Source of the DNA: Polaromonas sp. C04
GTDB taxonomy: Bacteria; Pseudomonadota; Gammaproteobacteria; Burkholderiales; Burkholderiaceae_C
Length of the DNA: 64,000 nucleotides
Reading direction: 5' to 3'
Assembly: GCF_002002705.1 (NCBI RefSeq)
Contig: NZ_MUNS01000025.1
Location: 155,972 to 219,971, forward strand
Part shown: positions 36,988 to 48,412 of the stretch, piece by piece
Layout of the letters: each line of letters opens with the position of its first letter
Position numbering within the stretch: position 1 is the first letter of the stretch
Program-made: the position numbers and the translations under genes
Notes under the pieces: generated by a model
Told to the model about the DNA's origin: nothing
The model's database searches: none
Seen by the model: only the letters and a program-made list of their open reading frames with translations

Positions 36988-38409
36988 ATGATTCCTGCCA
37001 AGTCGTTCCTTTCGACTGCCGCTGTCGCCGACACGCCTGCACGAACCGCGTCCTCGTGGTCGGTGTTTTGGGTTGCCAGTATTGCGGTCTTCCTGGTCTC
37101 GCTCGACGGCACGCTGCTGTATGCGGCCTTCGGCGCCTTGCGCGCAGGCTTTCCCAAGGCGTCGGCGGCCGAGTTGTCGTGGGTGCTCAATGCCTACACG
37201 GTGGTCTACGCCGCCATGTTGATCCCCGCCGGCGGGCTGGCCGACACGCATGGCCGCAAGCGCGTGTTCCTGCTCGGTGTGACCGTGTTCATCACCGCGT
37301 CAGCGGCATGCGGGCTGGCCGGCAGTGTGGGTTGGCTCGTAGGGGCGCGGATGGTGCAGGCGGTGGGGGCAGCCTTGCTGACACCGGCGTCGCTGTCCAT
37401 CGTGCTCGCGGCATTTCCGCAGAGCAAGCGTGCCCTGACTGTGAGCGTGTGGGGGGCAGTGGGGGGCTTCGCGGCGGCGCTCGGGCCGAGCCTGGGCTCG
37501 TTCGTCATACAAAGCGTCGGTTGGCCGTGGGCGTTCTTCATCAATCTGCCGATCGGCGCCTTCGCGCTGTGGCGCGGCGCGTATCTGCTGAACGAATCGG
37601 CGCGCTCTGCGACGCGGCGCAAGGTTGATCTCGTGGGAATCGCGCTGCTTGTCGTCGCCGTCGGTGCGGTCGCACTCGCCATCGTCGAGTCGCAGTCGCC
37701 GGCATGGACGCGGGCGGACCTGACAGCCGCTGCCAGCACCGGGGTGATTGCATTCGTCGCCTTCATCATCTGGGCCAAGCGCGTGCGCGAGCCGCTCATC
37801 GACCTCGGCCTGTTCCGCCACCCCACGTACAGCGCGGTGAATGTGGCCACGCTCTCGTTCGGAATCGCGTTCGCGATGATGTTCTTCGCCTTCTTCTTCT
37901 ACATGAGCAACGTCTGGCATTACAGTGAGGCACGCGCCGGGCTGGCCATCGCGCCCGGCCCGCTGATCGTGATCCCGGTGGCCATCATCACCGGACGCCT
38001 GGCGGGGCGCTACGGACACCAGCCCTTCCTGGTCGGTGGAGCCCTGCTCTACGCGGCCGCCGGCCTGTGGTTCTTGCTGGTTCCTGGCACCGAACCGTCG
38101 TATGTCTCGCAGTGGTTGCCGGGCCTGTTTCTCAGTGGGGCGGCTGTCGGACTGGTGCTGCCATCACTTTCAGGCGCGGCCGTCAGCAAGTTGCCGGTGC
38201 AGCACTATGCGGTGGGCAGCGCCGTCAATCAGGCGACGCGTCAGATCGGGTCGGTGATCGGCGTCGCGATCACGGTGTTGCTGCTTGGTCACGGCGCGGT
38301 CCAGCGCAGTGACTTCAATGCAGTGTACGGTCTGCACATTGGCCTGGCGCTCCTGACCGCGGTGTTGTGCGTCTTCGTGAACACACGTCCCGCGCCCCGG
38401 CCTGCGTGA
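36988..38409 (+). CDS. MFS efflux transporter, DHA2 (EmrB/QacA) type
   Basis: A 473-residue inner membrane protein with about 14 hydrophobic segments and the N-terminal signatures SLDGTLLYAAF and DTHGRKRVFLLG (motif A) of drug:H+ antiporters. It begins 34 bp after the SDR gene, so the two share a transcript under the TetR regulator. Likely exports the compound sensed by the repressor. Its stop lies close to the right edge of the accessory region. Confidence 0.9.
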   Translation: MIPAKSFLSTAAVADTPARTASSWSVFWVASIAVFLVSLDGTLLYAAFGALRAGFPKASAAELSWVLNAYTVVYAAMLIPAGGLADTHGRKRVFLLGVTVFITASAACGLAGSVGWLVGARMVQAVGAALLTPASLSIVLAAFPQSKRALTVSVWGAVGGFAAALGPSLGSFVIQSVGWPWAFFINLPIGAFALWRGAYLLNESARSATRRKVDLVGIALLVVAVGAVALAIVESQSPAWTRADLTAAASTGVIAFVAFIIWAKRVREPLIDLGLFRHPTYSAVNVATLSFGIAFAMMFFAFFFYMSNVWHYSEARAGLAIAPGPLIVIPVAIITGRLAGRYGHQPFLVGGALLYAAAGLWFLLVPGTEPSYVSQWLPGLFLSGAAVGLVLPSLSGAAVSKLPVQHYAVGSAVNQATRQIGSVIGVAITVLLLGHGAVQRSDFNAVYGLHIGLALLTAVLCVFVNTRPAPRPA

Positions 38410-38455
38410 CGCTCACTGAACGTCAGGCATCACCTGCTGGGGGCGGCATGGCCCA

Positions 38456-38471
38456 TTGATGCGAGCATCAA
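38456..38471. repeat. Short perfect palindrome after the efflux gene
   Basis: TTGATGC-GA-GCATCAA, 7-bp arms around 2 bp, 46 bp after the efflux gene stop. The very short loop argues for a protein-binding site rather than a terminator. Function unknown. Confidence 0.4.
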
Positions 38472-38639
38472 AATGCAGTCGACACTCCAACAGCAGAGTT
38501 AGGGGCCTGCTTTAGAGCCATCAGTTTTGAAACCTGTATAGCCGCACCCAGTCTGAAGCGGTCTTGGATGCAAGGCTTGCGTCCTACCGCCGTAGCCGTT
38601 TGCGCCCGTCCATCAGCGGCACCTCACTAACTTACCATC

Positions 38640-39371
38640 TCAGTAGTCCGTTGGCGCAAACACCGCCTCAAGCCGATCGCGCTTGGGTGGCAGCCCCGGG
38701 CACTTTGCCACGCGAAACCCGAGCTGCTTCAGCGCCTCGCGCACGCTGTGGGCCACGGTGTAGCTCGCCAGCGTCGTGCCCGCTCGGCAATGGCGCGCCA
38801 TTGCCTGCAGCGTGGTGTCGGACCACATCTCGGGATTGACGGCGGGACTGAAGCCGTCCAGGTACACCGCGTCGGCCTCGCAGGCCAGGCGCTCCAGCAT
38901 GGTCTGGACCTCGCCCACGGCCAGCGTCAACTGCACGCGTCCCTCGGCAAAGCGCAGGCGATGGATGCCGGGCGACAGGTCCTGCCAGGCCCCGGCGAGT
39001 TGCTGCGCCAGGGCCTGCACGCGAGCGAGCAAGGGAGCGTCTGTCTTGCCCGTCATGTTCGGCGCCAGCGCGCTGCGCACGATGTCCGCCGCTGCCACGG
39101 GATAGGCTTCCACCGACACAAAATGAAGATCGTCGCAGCGCCGTGCATCGGCCTCCCACGCGGCCCAGGTGGTCAGAAAGTTCAGGCCCAGTCCGAAGCC
39201 GGTCTCCAGTACCGTGAACTCGGTTTTGCCGCGCCAGCGCCGGGGCAGGCCACACCCCGCAAGAAACACGCCGGCTGCCTGCGCGACGCCGCCGGAACGC
39301 GAACGGTACCGGTCGTTGAAGCGCGGGCTGTGCGGGCTGCCGTCGCTGGTCCATACGACAGGTTCACTCAC
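38640..39371 (-). pseudogene. mnmC: MnmC with only the N-terminal methyltransferase (MnmD) domain
   Basis: A 243-residue protein with the tRNA (mnm5s2U34)-methyltransferase domain: the SAM motif ETGFGLGLNFL and the diagnostic DAVYLDGFSPAVNPEMW. MnmC proteins of related bacteria are, to my knowledge, bifunctional with a C-terminal FAD-dependent oxidase of roughly 380 residues; here the frame stops right after the linker (KRDRLEAVFAP) and no FAD domain follows in any frame. The methyltransferase part looks intact and may still work, as stand-alone MnmD proteins exist. It could be a real gene trimmed by the insertion on its left. Confidence 0.7.
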
Positions 39372-39402
39372 CGGAAATCCCGCTTTGTGCGGAAGGCCCG
39401 CG

Positions 39403-39558
39403 TCAGGTCAGGTGAAACATCCTGGTGCCGAACAGGCCCACCAGCCCGATCAGGATCAGGTAGATGGCCACGATGAAGTTCAGCAGCTTGGGCATGAGCA
39501 GGATGAGGATGCCGGCAATGAGTGAGATCAGGGGCGTCAGGCTGAGGTGGATGTTCAT
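39403..39558 (-). CDS. Small membrane protein, DUF3096 family
   Basis: A 51-residue protein that is nearly one long pair of hydrophobic segments (SLIAGILILLMPKLLNFIVAIYLILIGLVGL region). This matches the small DUF3096 membrane proteins. A GGAGAT ribosome binding site precedes the ATG at 39558. Function unknown. It lies 31 bp upstream of mnmC on the same strand. Confidence 0.8.
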   Translation of the reverse strand: MNIHLSLTPLISLIAGILILLMPKLLNFIVAIYLILIGLVGLFGTRMFHLT

Positions 39559-39721
39559 GGGATCTCCAATGCGGTTGAGCCAAAACAAGGGCCGGCCCTG
39601 AAGCGTTCATTCTATGGCGCCGACGAGTGGCCCGCTGCATCGCGAACACCCATGACGGCGGCACGAACTTGCACGGTCTGTTAGCCTTTCGGGATTCATT
39701 CACATCCAGCAAGGAAACTCC

Positions 39722-40702
39722 ATGCAATACCGACGTCTTGGCCGCAGCGGCCTGCAGGTCAGCGAACTCTCCGTGGGCTCCTGGGTGACCTACCACAACC
39801 AGGTGGACGTGGCCGCGGCCCGCGAGATGCTGGCGGCCGCGCGTGATGCGGGCGTCAACTTCTTTGACAATGCCGAAGCCTATGCGCGCGGCAAGAGCGA
39901 GGTGGTCATGGGCGAAGCCTTCAAGGCCTTGAAATGGCCGCGATTGAGCTACATCGTCTCCACCAAGTTCTTCTGGGGGCTGGACCGCGACGTTCAGCCG
40001 GTCAATCACAAGGACACACTGAATCGCAAGTACCTGATGCAGGCCATCGATGGCTCGCTCCAGCGCATGGGGCTGGATTTCATTGACCTGGTGTACTGCC
40101 ATCGGCCCGACCCCCACACGCCCATCGAGGAAACTGTCTGGGCCATGAGCGACATGATCAGCCGCGGCAAGGCGCAGTACTGGGGCACCAGCGAGTGGTC
40201 GGCCGACGAGATTCGCACGGCCTGGGACATCGCCGAACGGCACCACCTGCACAAGCCCGTGATGGAGCAGCCGCAGTACAACCTGTTTCACCGCAAGCGG
40301 GTGGAGCAGGAATACGCGCGGCTTTATGAGGACATCGGCCTGGGGTTGACGACCTGGAGCCCTCTGGCCAGCGGATTGCTCACCGGCAAATACCGCAATG
40401 GCGTTCCCGCAGGCAGTCGCGGCGCCATTGAAGGGATGGGGTATCTCGTCAAGGGACTCACGGACGCCGCCAAAAACGCGGCGGTGACGAAACTGGAAGC
40501 CGTGGCGTCCGAGCTGGGTTGCAGCCTCGGCCAGATGGCGATTGCATGGGCAGCCCGCAACCCCAGGGTCAGCACCGTCATCACCGGGGCGTCCAAAATC
40601 TCGCAGTTGCAAGACAATCTTGGCGCCGTGGACGTCCTGCCCAAACTCACGCCCGAGGTCATGGCGCGCATCGACCAGATCACTTCGCCGCTGGCCAGCT
40701 GA
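39722..40702 (+). CDS. Aldo/keto reductase (Kv-beta-like subfamily)
   Basis: A 326-residue NADPH-dependent TIM-barrel reductase. The catalytic tetrad is Asp49, Tyr54, Lys82, His127, and the region [11 protein letters not shown] matches the voltage-gated potassium channel beta-subunit subfamily of AKRs. It reduces aldehydes or ketones; the substrate is unknown. AGCAAGGAAACTCC is a good ribosome binding site. It ends only 1 bp from the convergent DUF2126 gene. Confidence 0.92.
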   Translation: MQYRRLGRSGLQVSELSVGSWVTYHNQVDVAAAREMLAAARDAGVNFFDNAEAYARGKSEVVMGEAFKALKWPRLSYIVSTKFFWGLDRDVQPVNHKDTLNRKYLMQAIDGSLQRMGLDFIDLVYCHRPDPHTPIEETVWAMSDMISRGKAQYWGTSEWSADEIRTAWDIAERHHLHKPVMEQPQYNLFHRKRVEQEYARLYEDIGLGLTTWSPLASGLLTGKYRNGVPAGSRGAIEGMGYLVKGLTDAAKNAAVTKLEAVASELGCSLGQMAIAWAARNPRVSTVITGASKISQLQDNLGAVDVLPKLTPEVMARIDQITSPLAS

Positions 40703-40703
40703 C

Positions 40704-43700
40704 TCAAGGGCGTGTGTGCGCCGCCCGGCGCAGATCCAGCGTGAACGGGAACTCGCGGCTGCCCGCCACATGGACGGTCGCGGCCGGCACATCGAGTGTG
40801 CCCGGCGTGTGGCCCAGCGGCACAAAGCGCGACAGGCGCCGGCTCTCGGCCTCGTAGGCGTTGACCGGGAAGTTGTCGTAGCTGCGCCCGCCCGGATGCG
40901 TCACGTGGTACTGGCAGCCGCCGAGCGAGCGGCGCATCCAGGTGTCCACGATGTCGAACACCAGCGGCGCGTGCACGCCGATGCTCGGGTGCAGGGCCGA
41001 GGGCGGGTTCCAGGCCTTGTAGCGTACGCCGGCGACAAACTCGCCCGTGGTGCCGGTGCTCTGCAGCGGCAGGGCGTGGCCGTTGCAGGTGACCACGTAG
41101 CGGCTCTCGTTGAGGCCGGTGACGCGCACCTCGATGCGCTCCAGCGACGAATCGACATAGCGCACCGTACCGCCGGGCGAGCCTTCCTCGCCCATCACGT
41201 GCCAGGGCTCGAGCGCGTTGCGCAGCGTGAGTTCGATGGAGCGCGAGCGCACCTCGCCCACCAGCGGGAAGCGGAACTCGAAATGCGGCGCGAACCAGGC
41301 CGGGTCGAACGCGTAGCCCGCCGCCCTCATTTCCTGGATCACGTCGTCGAAGTCCATGCGCACGAAGGTGGGCAGCAGGAAGCGGTCGTGCAGCGCCGTG
41401 CCCCAGCGCGTGGCGCTCGCGCGGTACGGCGCCTTCCAGAAGCGCGCCACCAGGGCGCGCAGCAGCAGTTGCTGCGCGATGCTCATGCGCGCGTGCGGCG
41501 GCATCTCGAAGGCGCGCAATTCGAGCAGGCCGAGCCGCCCGGTGGCGCTGTCGGGCGAGTACATCTTGTCGATCGAGAACTCGCTGCGGTGCGTGTTGCC
41601 GGTGGCGTCGATCAGGATGTTGCGCAGGGTACGGTCCACCAGCCACGGCGGCATGTCCTGGCCGTATTTTTCGCGGTTAAGCGCGATCTGTTCGATGGCG
41701 ATTTCCAGCTCGTACAGCTGGTCGTTGCGCGCCTCGTCGACGCGCGGGGCCTGGCTCGTCGGGCCGATGAACATGCCGCTGAACAGGTAGCTCAGGGAAG
41801 GGTGGTTGTGCCAGTACAGCAGCAGGCTGGCCAGCACCTCGGGGCGGCGCAGGAACGGGCTGTCGTTGGGTGTGGCGCCGCCCATCACGAAGTGGTTGCC
41901 GCCGCCGGTGCCGGTGTGGCGTCCATCCAGCATGAACTTCTCGGCGGACAGGCGAGATTCGAACGCCGCCTGGTACAGGAACTCGGTGTGCGCGACCAGT
42001 TCGCCCCAGTTCTGCGCCGGGTGAATGTTGACCTCGATCACGCCGGGATCGGGCGTGACCTGCAGCAGCTTCAGGCGCGGGTCGCGCGGCGGCGGGTAGC
42101 CCTCGAGTACGATCTTCAGGCCCAGTTCGGTGGCCGTGGCTTCGATGGCGGCGAGCAGGTCGAGGTAGTCCTCCAGCTTCTCCAGGGGCGGCATGAAGAC
42201 GTAGAGCACGCCCGACTTGCGCCCCACCGCCTCGGCCTTCGGGCCGCTGGCGCGGCGCGGATCCCGCACTTCCACGCACAGGGCGGAGCGGCTGATCCAG
42301 TGGGCCGACTCGAAACGACCGGGCGCGCGCACGAAGTCGCCGGGCTCGGTCTGCCGGCCCGTGAGGGCGCTGCCGGTTCCCGCGCCACCAGCGCGGCCCT
42401 GTAAGAGCCGGGCGGCTTCGGCTTGCGGGCCCGTGCCGGTCAGGTAGGGCACGGCGCCGGCCTGGCCATAGCGCGCGAACAACTGGCTGGAGGCCGGCAG
42501 GGCGCCGCGCGGTGCCGAGGGGTCCTGCTCCACCATGTACGGAAAATCCGCCTTGCTGACCCAGGGCAGGGAGTCCAGCGGCAGGCGGTAGCCCATGGGG
42601 GAATCGCCGGGCATCAGGTACATGCGCTCGTCGCGCAGGAACCAGGGGCCGGTGACCCAGGCCGGGCCGGCCCGTGACGGCGCCTCGCTGACCTTCAGGG
42701 GCAGCACATAGCCGACCACCGCATCGAGCTTTTGCTCGAACACGCGGCGCAGCCGGGCGCGCTCCATCTCGTCGTCGAGTCTGGCGTCGAACGGGTCCAC
42801 GTTCACCGGCAGGCGGCGTTCGCGCCACAGGTAGTACCAGGTGTCCTCATAGCCGGGCGTGATGTGCTGGCCGGTCACGCCGAGCCGGCGCGCGAGATGC
42901 TGCGTGAAGCGTTGGGCATCCTCGGCCGTGTAATGCGTGGGCACGCGCTCGTCGACAAACAGTGTCGGATCGCGCCAGACCGGCTGCCCATCGGTGCGCC
43001 AGTAAATACTCAGAGCCCAGCGTGGCAACTGCTCGCCGGGATACCACTTCCCCTGGCCAAAATGCAGGAAGCCGCCCTGGCCGTATTCGGCCCGCAGCTT
43101 ATGCACCAGCTCGGTGGCGAAGCCGCGCTTGGTGGGGCCGAGCGCATCGGTGTTCCACTCGGGTGCATCGCGATCCACGGCCGCCACAAAAGTAGGCTCG
43201 CCGCCCATGGTCAGGCGCACGTCGCCGGCCACCAGTTCCTTGTCCACGGCCGCGCCAAGCGCCATCACCGCGGCCCATTGGTCTTCGGTATAGGGCTTGG
43301 TCACGCGCGGCGACTCAAAAATGCGCGTGACCTGCATGTGGTGGCTGAACTCGACCCCGGCTTTTTCCATGCCGCCCTCGATGGGGGCGGCGCTCGAGGG
43401 CTGGGGCGTGCAGGCCAGCGGAATGTGGCCTTCGCCGGCCAGCAGACCCGAGGTGGCGTCCAGCCCGATCCAGCCGGCGCCGGGCAGATACACCTCGCAC
43501 CAGGCGTGCAGGTCGGTGAAGTCGACCGTGGTGCCGCTCGGTCCGTCGAGCGCCTTTACGTCGGGCGTGAGCTGGATCAGGTAGCCTGAGACAAAGCGCG
43601 CCGCCAGCCCCACATGGCGCAGCAGCTGCACCAGCAGCCAGCCTGAATCGCGGCACGAGCCGGCGGCCAGCGCCAGCGTTTGCTCGGGCGTCTGTACGCC

Positions 43701-44201
43701 GGGCTCCATGCGGATCAGGTACTTGATGTCGTGCTGCACCTGCTGGTTCAGCGCCACCAGGAAGTCGATGGTGCGCTGCTTTTTGCGGTCGATGCGCTCC
43801 AGATAGGCCTGGACCAGCGGCGTTAACGGTGTTAGCGGCTCGACGGCGAGGTAGGGCGCCAGCTCCAGCGTCAATTCGGGGCTGTACTGGAACGGAAAGT
43901 TTTCCGCGGTCGGCTCCAGGAAGAAGTCGAACGGGCTGTAGACCGCCATTTCCACCACCAGATCGACCGTGACCTTGAACTCGGTCGTCTTCTCGGGAAA
44001 CACCAGACGTGCCTGGTAATTGGCGAACGGGTCCTGCTGCCAGTTGATGAAGTGGTTGGCCGGCTCGACCTTGAGCGAATACGCAATCACGTGGCTGCGG
44101 CAATGCGGGGCCGGGCGCAGGCGCACCACCTGCGGCCCCAGGTTGACCGGACGGTCGTACTTGTAGTGCGTGACGTGGTTCAGGGCGGCATGGATGGACA
44201 T
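40704..44201 (-). CDS. DUF2126 protein with N-terminal transglutaminase domain
   Basis: A 1165-residue protein. Residues 1-290 form a transglutaminase domain with the triad Cys183 (GSCRDSGWLL), His232 (LHAWCEVYLP) and Asp248; the remaining ~870 residues are the DUF2126 region of unknown function, rich in conserved Asp/Glu/His. The start at 44201 was chosen because the domain begins directly there. No signal peptide. In other genomes this family travels with ATP-grasp and alpha-E proteins; here the divergent comEC lies between it and that pair. Predicted peptide-bond chemistry, substrate unknown. Confidence 0.9.
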   Translation of the reverse strand: MSIHAALNHVTHYKYDRPVNLGPQVVRLRPAPHCRSHVIAYSLKVEPANHFINWQQDPFANYQARLVFPEKTTEFKVTVDLVVEMAVYSPFDFFLEPTAENFPFQYSPELTLELAPYLAVEPLTPLTPLVQAYLERIDRKKQRTIDFLVALNQQVQHDIKYLIRMEPGVQTPEQTLALAAGSCRDSGWLLVQLLRHVGLAARFVSGYLIQLTPDVKALDGPSGTTVDFTDLHAWCEVYLPGAGWIGLDATSGLLAGEGHIPLACTPQPSSAAPIEGGMEKAGVEFSHHMQVTRIFESPRVTKPYTEDQWAAVMALGAAVDKELVAGDVRLTMGGEPTFVAAVDRDAPEWNTDALGPTKRGFATELVHKLRAEYGQGGFLHFGQGKWYPGEQLPRWALSIYWRTDGQPVWRDPTLFVDERVPTHYTAEDAQRFTQHLARRLGVTGQHITPGYEDTWYYLWRERRLPVNVDPFDARLDDEMERARLRRVFEQKLDAVVGYVLPLKVSEAPSRAGPAWVTGPWFLRDERMYLMPGDSPMGYRLPLDSLPWVSKADFPYMVEQDPSAPRGALPASSQLFARYGQAGAVPYLTGTGPQAEAARLLQGRAGGAGTGSALTGRQTEPGDFVRAPGRFESAHWISRSALCVEVRDPRRASGPKAEAVGRKSGVLYVFMPPLEKLEDYLDLLAAIEATATELGLKIVLEGYPPPRDPRLKLLQVTPDPGVIEVNIHPAQNWGELVAHTEFLYQAAFESRLSAEKFMLDGRHTGTGGGNHFVMGGATPNDSPFLRRPEVLASLLLYWHNHPSLSYLFSGMFIGPTSQAPRVDEARNDQLYELEIAIEQIALNREKYGQDMPPWLVDRTLRNILIDATGNTHRSEFSIDKMYSPDSATGRLGLLELRAFEMPPHARMSIAQQLLLRALVARFWKAPYRASATRWGTALHDRFLLPTFVRMDFDDVIQEMRAAGYAFDPAWFAPHFEFRFPLVGEVRSRSIELTLRNALEPWHVMGEEGSPGGTVRYVDSSLERIEVRVTGLNESRYVVTCNGHALPLQSTGTTGEFVAGVRYKAWNPPSALHPSIGVHAPLVFDIVDTWMRRSLGGCQYHVTHPGGRSYDNFPVNAYEAESRRLSRFVPLGHTPGTLDVPAATVHVAGSREFPFTLDLRRAAHTRP

Positions 44202-44340
44202 GGTGTGTGTCTCGGTGGTTCGTTGGCGCACAGGAGCCGGGCGGGGTGACTCATACTAGCAAGACCCGCGCCAACAAGCACGACTTGTTCCGCGCAAACC
44301 TGTTGCCGCGTTCGGCGCGCGGCCCGTTTAGCATCGCGTC

Positions 44341-46809
44341 ATGCGCAACACTTGGCATCAGGGGGGATACCGGGCCGCAGCCAGGGCCGCGCCGGCCTTC
44401 GCGGCGTTGCCCGGCTTTATCGCGGGCACGGCGCTGCAGTTGCAGCAGCCGGTGCTCTGGTTCTGGCCGGTTTATGCATGTTTTGTGCTTGCAGCCCTTG
44501 TCCTGTATTGGCTGGTAGCTACTAAATCGATAGTAAATCGGGGTTGGCTCTGGCGCCGGGCCGCCGCGTTTGTGGCGGGGGCAGCGCTGGCAGTTGGCCT
44601 GTGCGGCGTGCGCGCCACAGCCTTCGAGCACGACGCGCTGGCGCCTGCGCTGGAGGGCCGCGACATCGCCGTGGTGGGCGTGGTGGCCGCCATGCCGCAG
44701 CGCAGCGAGGTCGGGCTGCGCTTTCGCTTCTCGGTCGAGTCGGCGACGCTGGACGGTGCCGCCGTGGCGCTGCCGCCGCAGATCTACCTGAGCTGGTACA
44801 GCAGCGGCTACGGCGCCATGGGCGCGCCTGCCAGCGACGCTTCGGCCGCGGTGGTGCAGCCGCTGGCCGACCTGCGCGCCGGCGAGCGCTGGCGCATGAC
44901 GGTGCGCCTGAAGGCGCCGCACGGCAACAGCAACCCCAATGGGTTCGACTACGAACTGTGGCTGTGGGAGCAGGGCCTGCAGGCCACGGGCTATGTGCGC
45001 GCCGGTCCCAAAGACGCCGTGCCGCAGCGCCTGGGCGACACCTGGCAGCACCCGGTGGAGCGCGCGCGCCAGCAGGTGCGCGACGCCATTCAGGTGCGCG
45101 TTGCCGAGCGCCAGCTTGCGGGCGTCATCGCGGCGCTGGTGGTGGGCGACCAGAACGCGATCGAGCGCGCCGACTGGGATGTCTTCCGCGCCACGGGCGT
45201 GGCGCACCTCATGTCGATTTCTGGTTTGCACATCACCATGTTCGCCTGGCTCGCCGCCGCGCTGGTGGGCGGGCTGTGGCGGCGCTCGGCCCGCTTGTGC
45301 CTGTTCTATCCGGCGCCCAGCGCGGCGCTGATCGGCGGTGTGCTGCTGGCCACGGCCTACGCGGTGTTCAGCGGCTGGGGCGTGCCCTCGCAGCGCACCA
45401 TCTGGATGCTCGCCACCGTGGGCCTGCTGCGCCTGTCCGGGCGGCGCTGGCCGTGGCCGCAGGTCTGGCTGCTGGCCTGCGCGGTGGTGCTGGCCATCGA
45501 TCCCTGGGCCTTGATGCAGGCCGGGTTCTGGCTCAGCTTTGTTGCGGTGGGTGTGCTGTTTGCTACAGATCCAGGAGCTGGCGGCGTACGACCGGCAGGG
45601 GCCAGGGGCCGATTGCTCACCATGGCGCACGAGCAGTGGGTGGTCACGCTGGCGCTCACGCCGCTCACGCTGCTGCTGTTTGGCCAGGTCTCGGTGGTGG
45701 GCCTGCTGGCCAATGCGGTGGCGATTCCCTGGATCACGCTGGTGGTCACGCCGCTGTCCATGCTGGGCATCCTGCTGGCGCCGCTGTGGGACGCGGCGGC
45801 TTGGGCCATCGCGGCGCTGGGCTGGTACTTGAAGCTGCTGGCGCAGCTGCCGTTCGCTACGGTTTCGATAGCTTCTCCCGCTGTATGGGCAGGGGCTGCA
45901 GGCGTTTTTGGCGGTCTTTTGCTGGCGATGCGGCTGCCCTGGTCGCTACGCGTGCTGGGGCTGCCGCTGATGCTGCCGGTGCTCCTGTGGCAGCCGCACC
46001 GCCCGCCTGCTGGCCAGTTCGAGCTGCTGGCGGCCGACATCGGCCAGGGCAACGCCGTGATCGTGCGCACCGCCGCGCACACGTTGGTGTACGACACCGG
46101 ACCGCGGTTCAGCCAGGAGAGCGACGCCGGCCAGCGCGTGCTGGTGCCGCTGCTGCGCGCGCTGGGCGAGCGCGTCGACACCGTGATGCTGAGCCATCGC
46201 GACAGCGACCACATCGGCGGCGCACCGGCCGTGCTCGCCATGCAGCCGCAGGCGAGTTTGCTCAGCTCGATCGAGGCCGGGCACGAGCTGCAGGCGCTGC
46301 GCCCGGCCACCCGCTGCATCGCTGCGCGCGACGGCGGGCAGCGCTGGAGCTGGGACGGCGTCAGTTTCGAGGTGCTGCGCCCGAACGCGTCGGATTACGA
46401 GGCGGCAAACAAACCCAATGCCATGAGCTGCGTGCTGCGTATCTCGAACGGGGCGCAGACGGCGCTGCTGGTGGGCGACATCGAGCAGCCGCAGGAGGCC
46501 CGGCTGGTGGCCGATGCCGCCGACCTCATCAAGGCCAATGTGCTGCTGGTGCCCCACCACGGCAGCAAGACTTCCAGCAGCGCGCTGTTTCTCGATGCCG
46601 TGCAGCCGCACTGGGCGCTGGTGCAGGCCGGCTACCGCAGCCGCTTCGGCCACCCGGCGCCGCCGGTGCTGGCGCGCTACCAGGAGCGCGGCATCCGCGT
46701 GGTTGACTCGGCGCACTGTGGCGCCGCAACCTGGTCGTCGGCGCAGCCCGGGCAGGTCGGCTGCCAGCGCGAGGCCGGGCTGCGCTACTGGCACCACCGC
46801 GTGCCTTGA
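44341..46809 (+). CDS. comEC: DNA internalization-related competence protein ComEC/Rec2
   Basis: An 822-residue inner membrane protein that forms the channel for single-stranded DNA during natural transformation. N-terminal membrane segments and DUF4131 region, a central Competence domain with MSISGLHITMFAWL, and a C-terminal metallo-beta-lactamase domain with SHRDSDHIGG near residue 620 and VPHHGSKTSSS near 738. The full-length protein appears intact, so the organism may be transformable if the other competence genes are present. Three dispersed 17-nt palindromes are embedded in frame in this one gene. Confidence 0.93.
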   Translation: MRNTWHQGGYRAAARAAPAFAALPGFIAGTALQLQQPVLWFWPVYACFVLAALVLYWLVATKSIVNRGWLWRRAAAFVAGAALAVGLCGVRATAFEHDALAPALEGRDIAVVGVVAAMPQRSEVGLRFRFSVESATLDGAAVALPPQIYLSWYSSGYGAMGAPASDASAAVVQPLADLRAGERWRMTVRLKAPHGNSNPNGFDYELWLWEQGLQATGYVRAGPKDAVPQRLGDTWQHPVERARQQVRDAIQVRVAERQLAGVIAALVVGDQNAIERADWDVFRATGVAHLMSISGLHITMFAWLAAALVGGLWRRSARLCLFYPAPSAALIGGVLLATAYAVFSGWGVPSQRTIWMLATVGLLRLSGRRWPWPQVWLLACAVVLAIDPWALMQAGFWLSFVAVGVLFATDPGAGGVRPAGARGRLLTMAHEQWVVTLALTPLTLLLFGQVSVVGLLANAVAIPWITLVVTPLSMLGILLAPLWDAAAWAIAALGWYLKLLAQLPFATVSIASPAVWAGAAGVFGGLLLAMRLPWSLRVLGLPLMLPVLLWQPHRPPAGQFELLAADIGQGNAVIVRTAAHTLVYDTGPRFSQESDAGQRVLVPLLRALGERVDTVMLSHRDSDHIGGAPAVLAMQPQASLLSSIEAGHELQALRPATRCIAARDGGQRWSWDGVSFEVLRPNASDYEAANKPNAMSCVLRISNGAQTALLVGDIEQPQEARLVADAADLIKANVLLVPHHGSKTSSSALFLDAVQPHWALVQAGYRSRFGHPAPPVLARYQERGIRVVDSAHCGAATWSSAQPGQVGCQREAGLRYWHHRVP
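44518..44534. repeat. 17-nt dispersed palindrome, copy 4
   Basis: GCTACTAAATCGATAGT in frame within comEC, following a GCAGCCCTTGTCC segment like that seen at other copies. Confidence 0.55.
45562..45578. repeat. 17-nt dispersed palindrome, copy 5 (degenerate)
   Basis: GCTACAGATCCAGGAGC in frame within comEC. Same length and ends as the others, weaker symmetry. Confidence 0.4.
45856..45872. repeat. 17-nt dispersed palindrome, copy 6
   Basis: GCTACGGTTTCGATAGC in frame within comEC. Confidence 0.55.
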
Positions 46810-46889
46810 GGGCGTCAAGGGGGCGTCTCTGGCGCAAAACACTGCTGCATATGGCCCAAAACTTGCTAAGCTAGATGCAGGAGATCGCC

Positions 46890-48410
<1,521 letters not shown>

Positions 48411-48412
48411 AA

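Noticed and set aside
40542..42404. 620-codon plus-strand frame opposite the DUF2126 gene
   Set aside because: Antisense to a clear gene; starts within the aldo/keto reductase and has no family-like motif.
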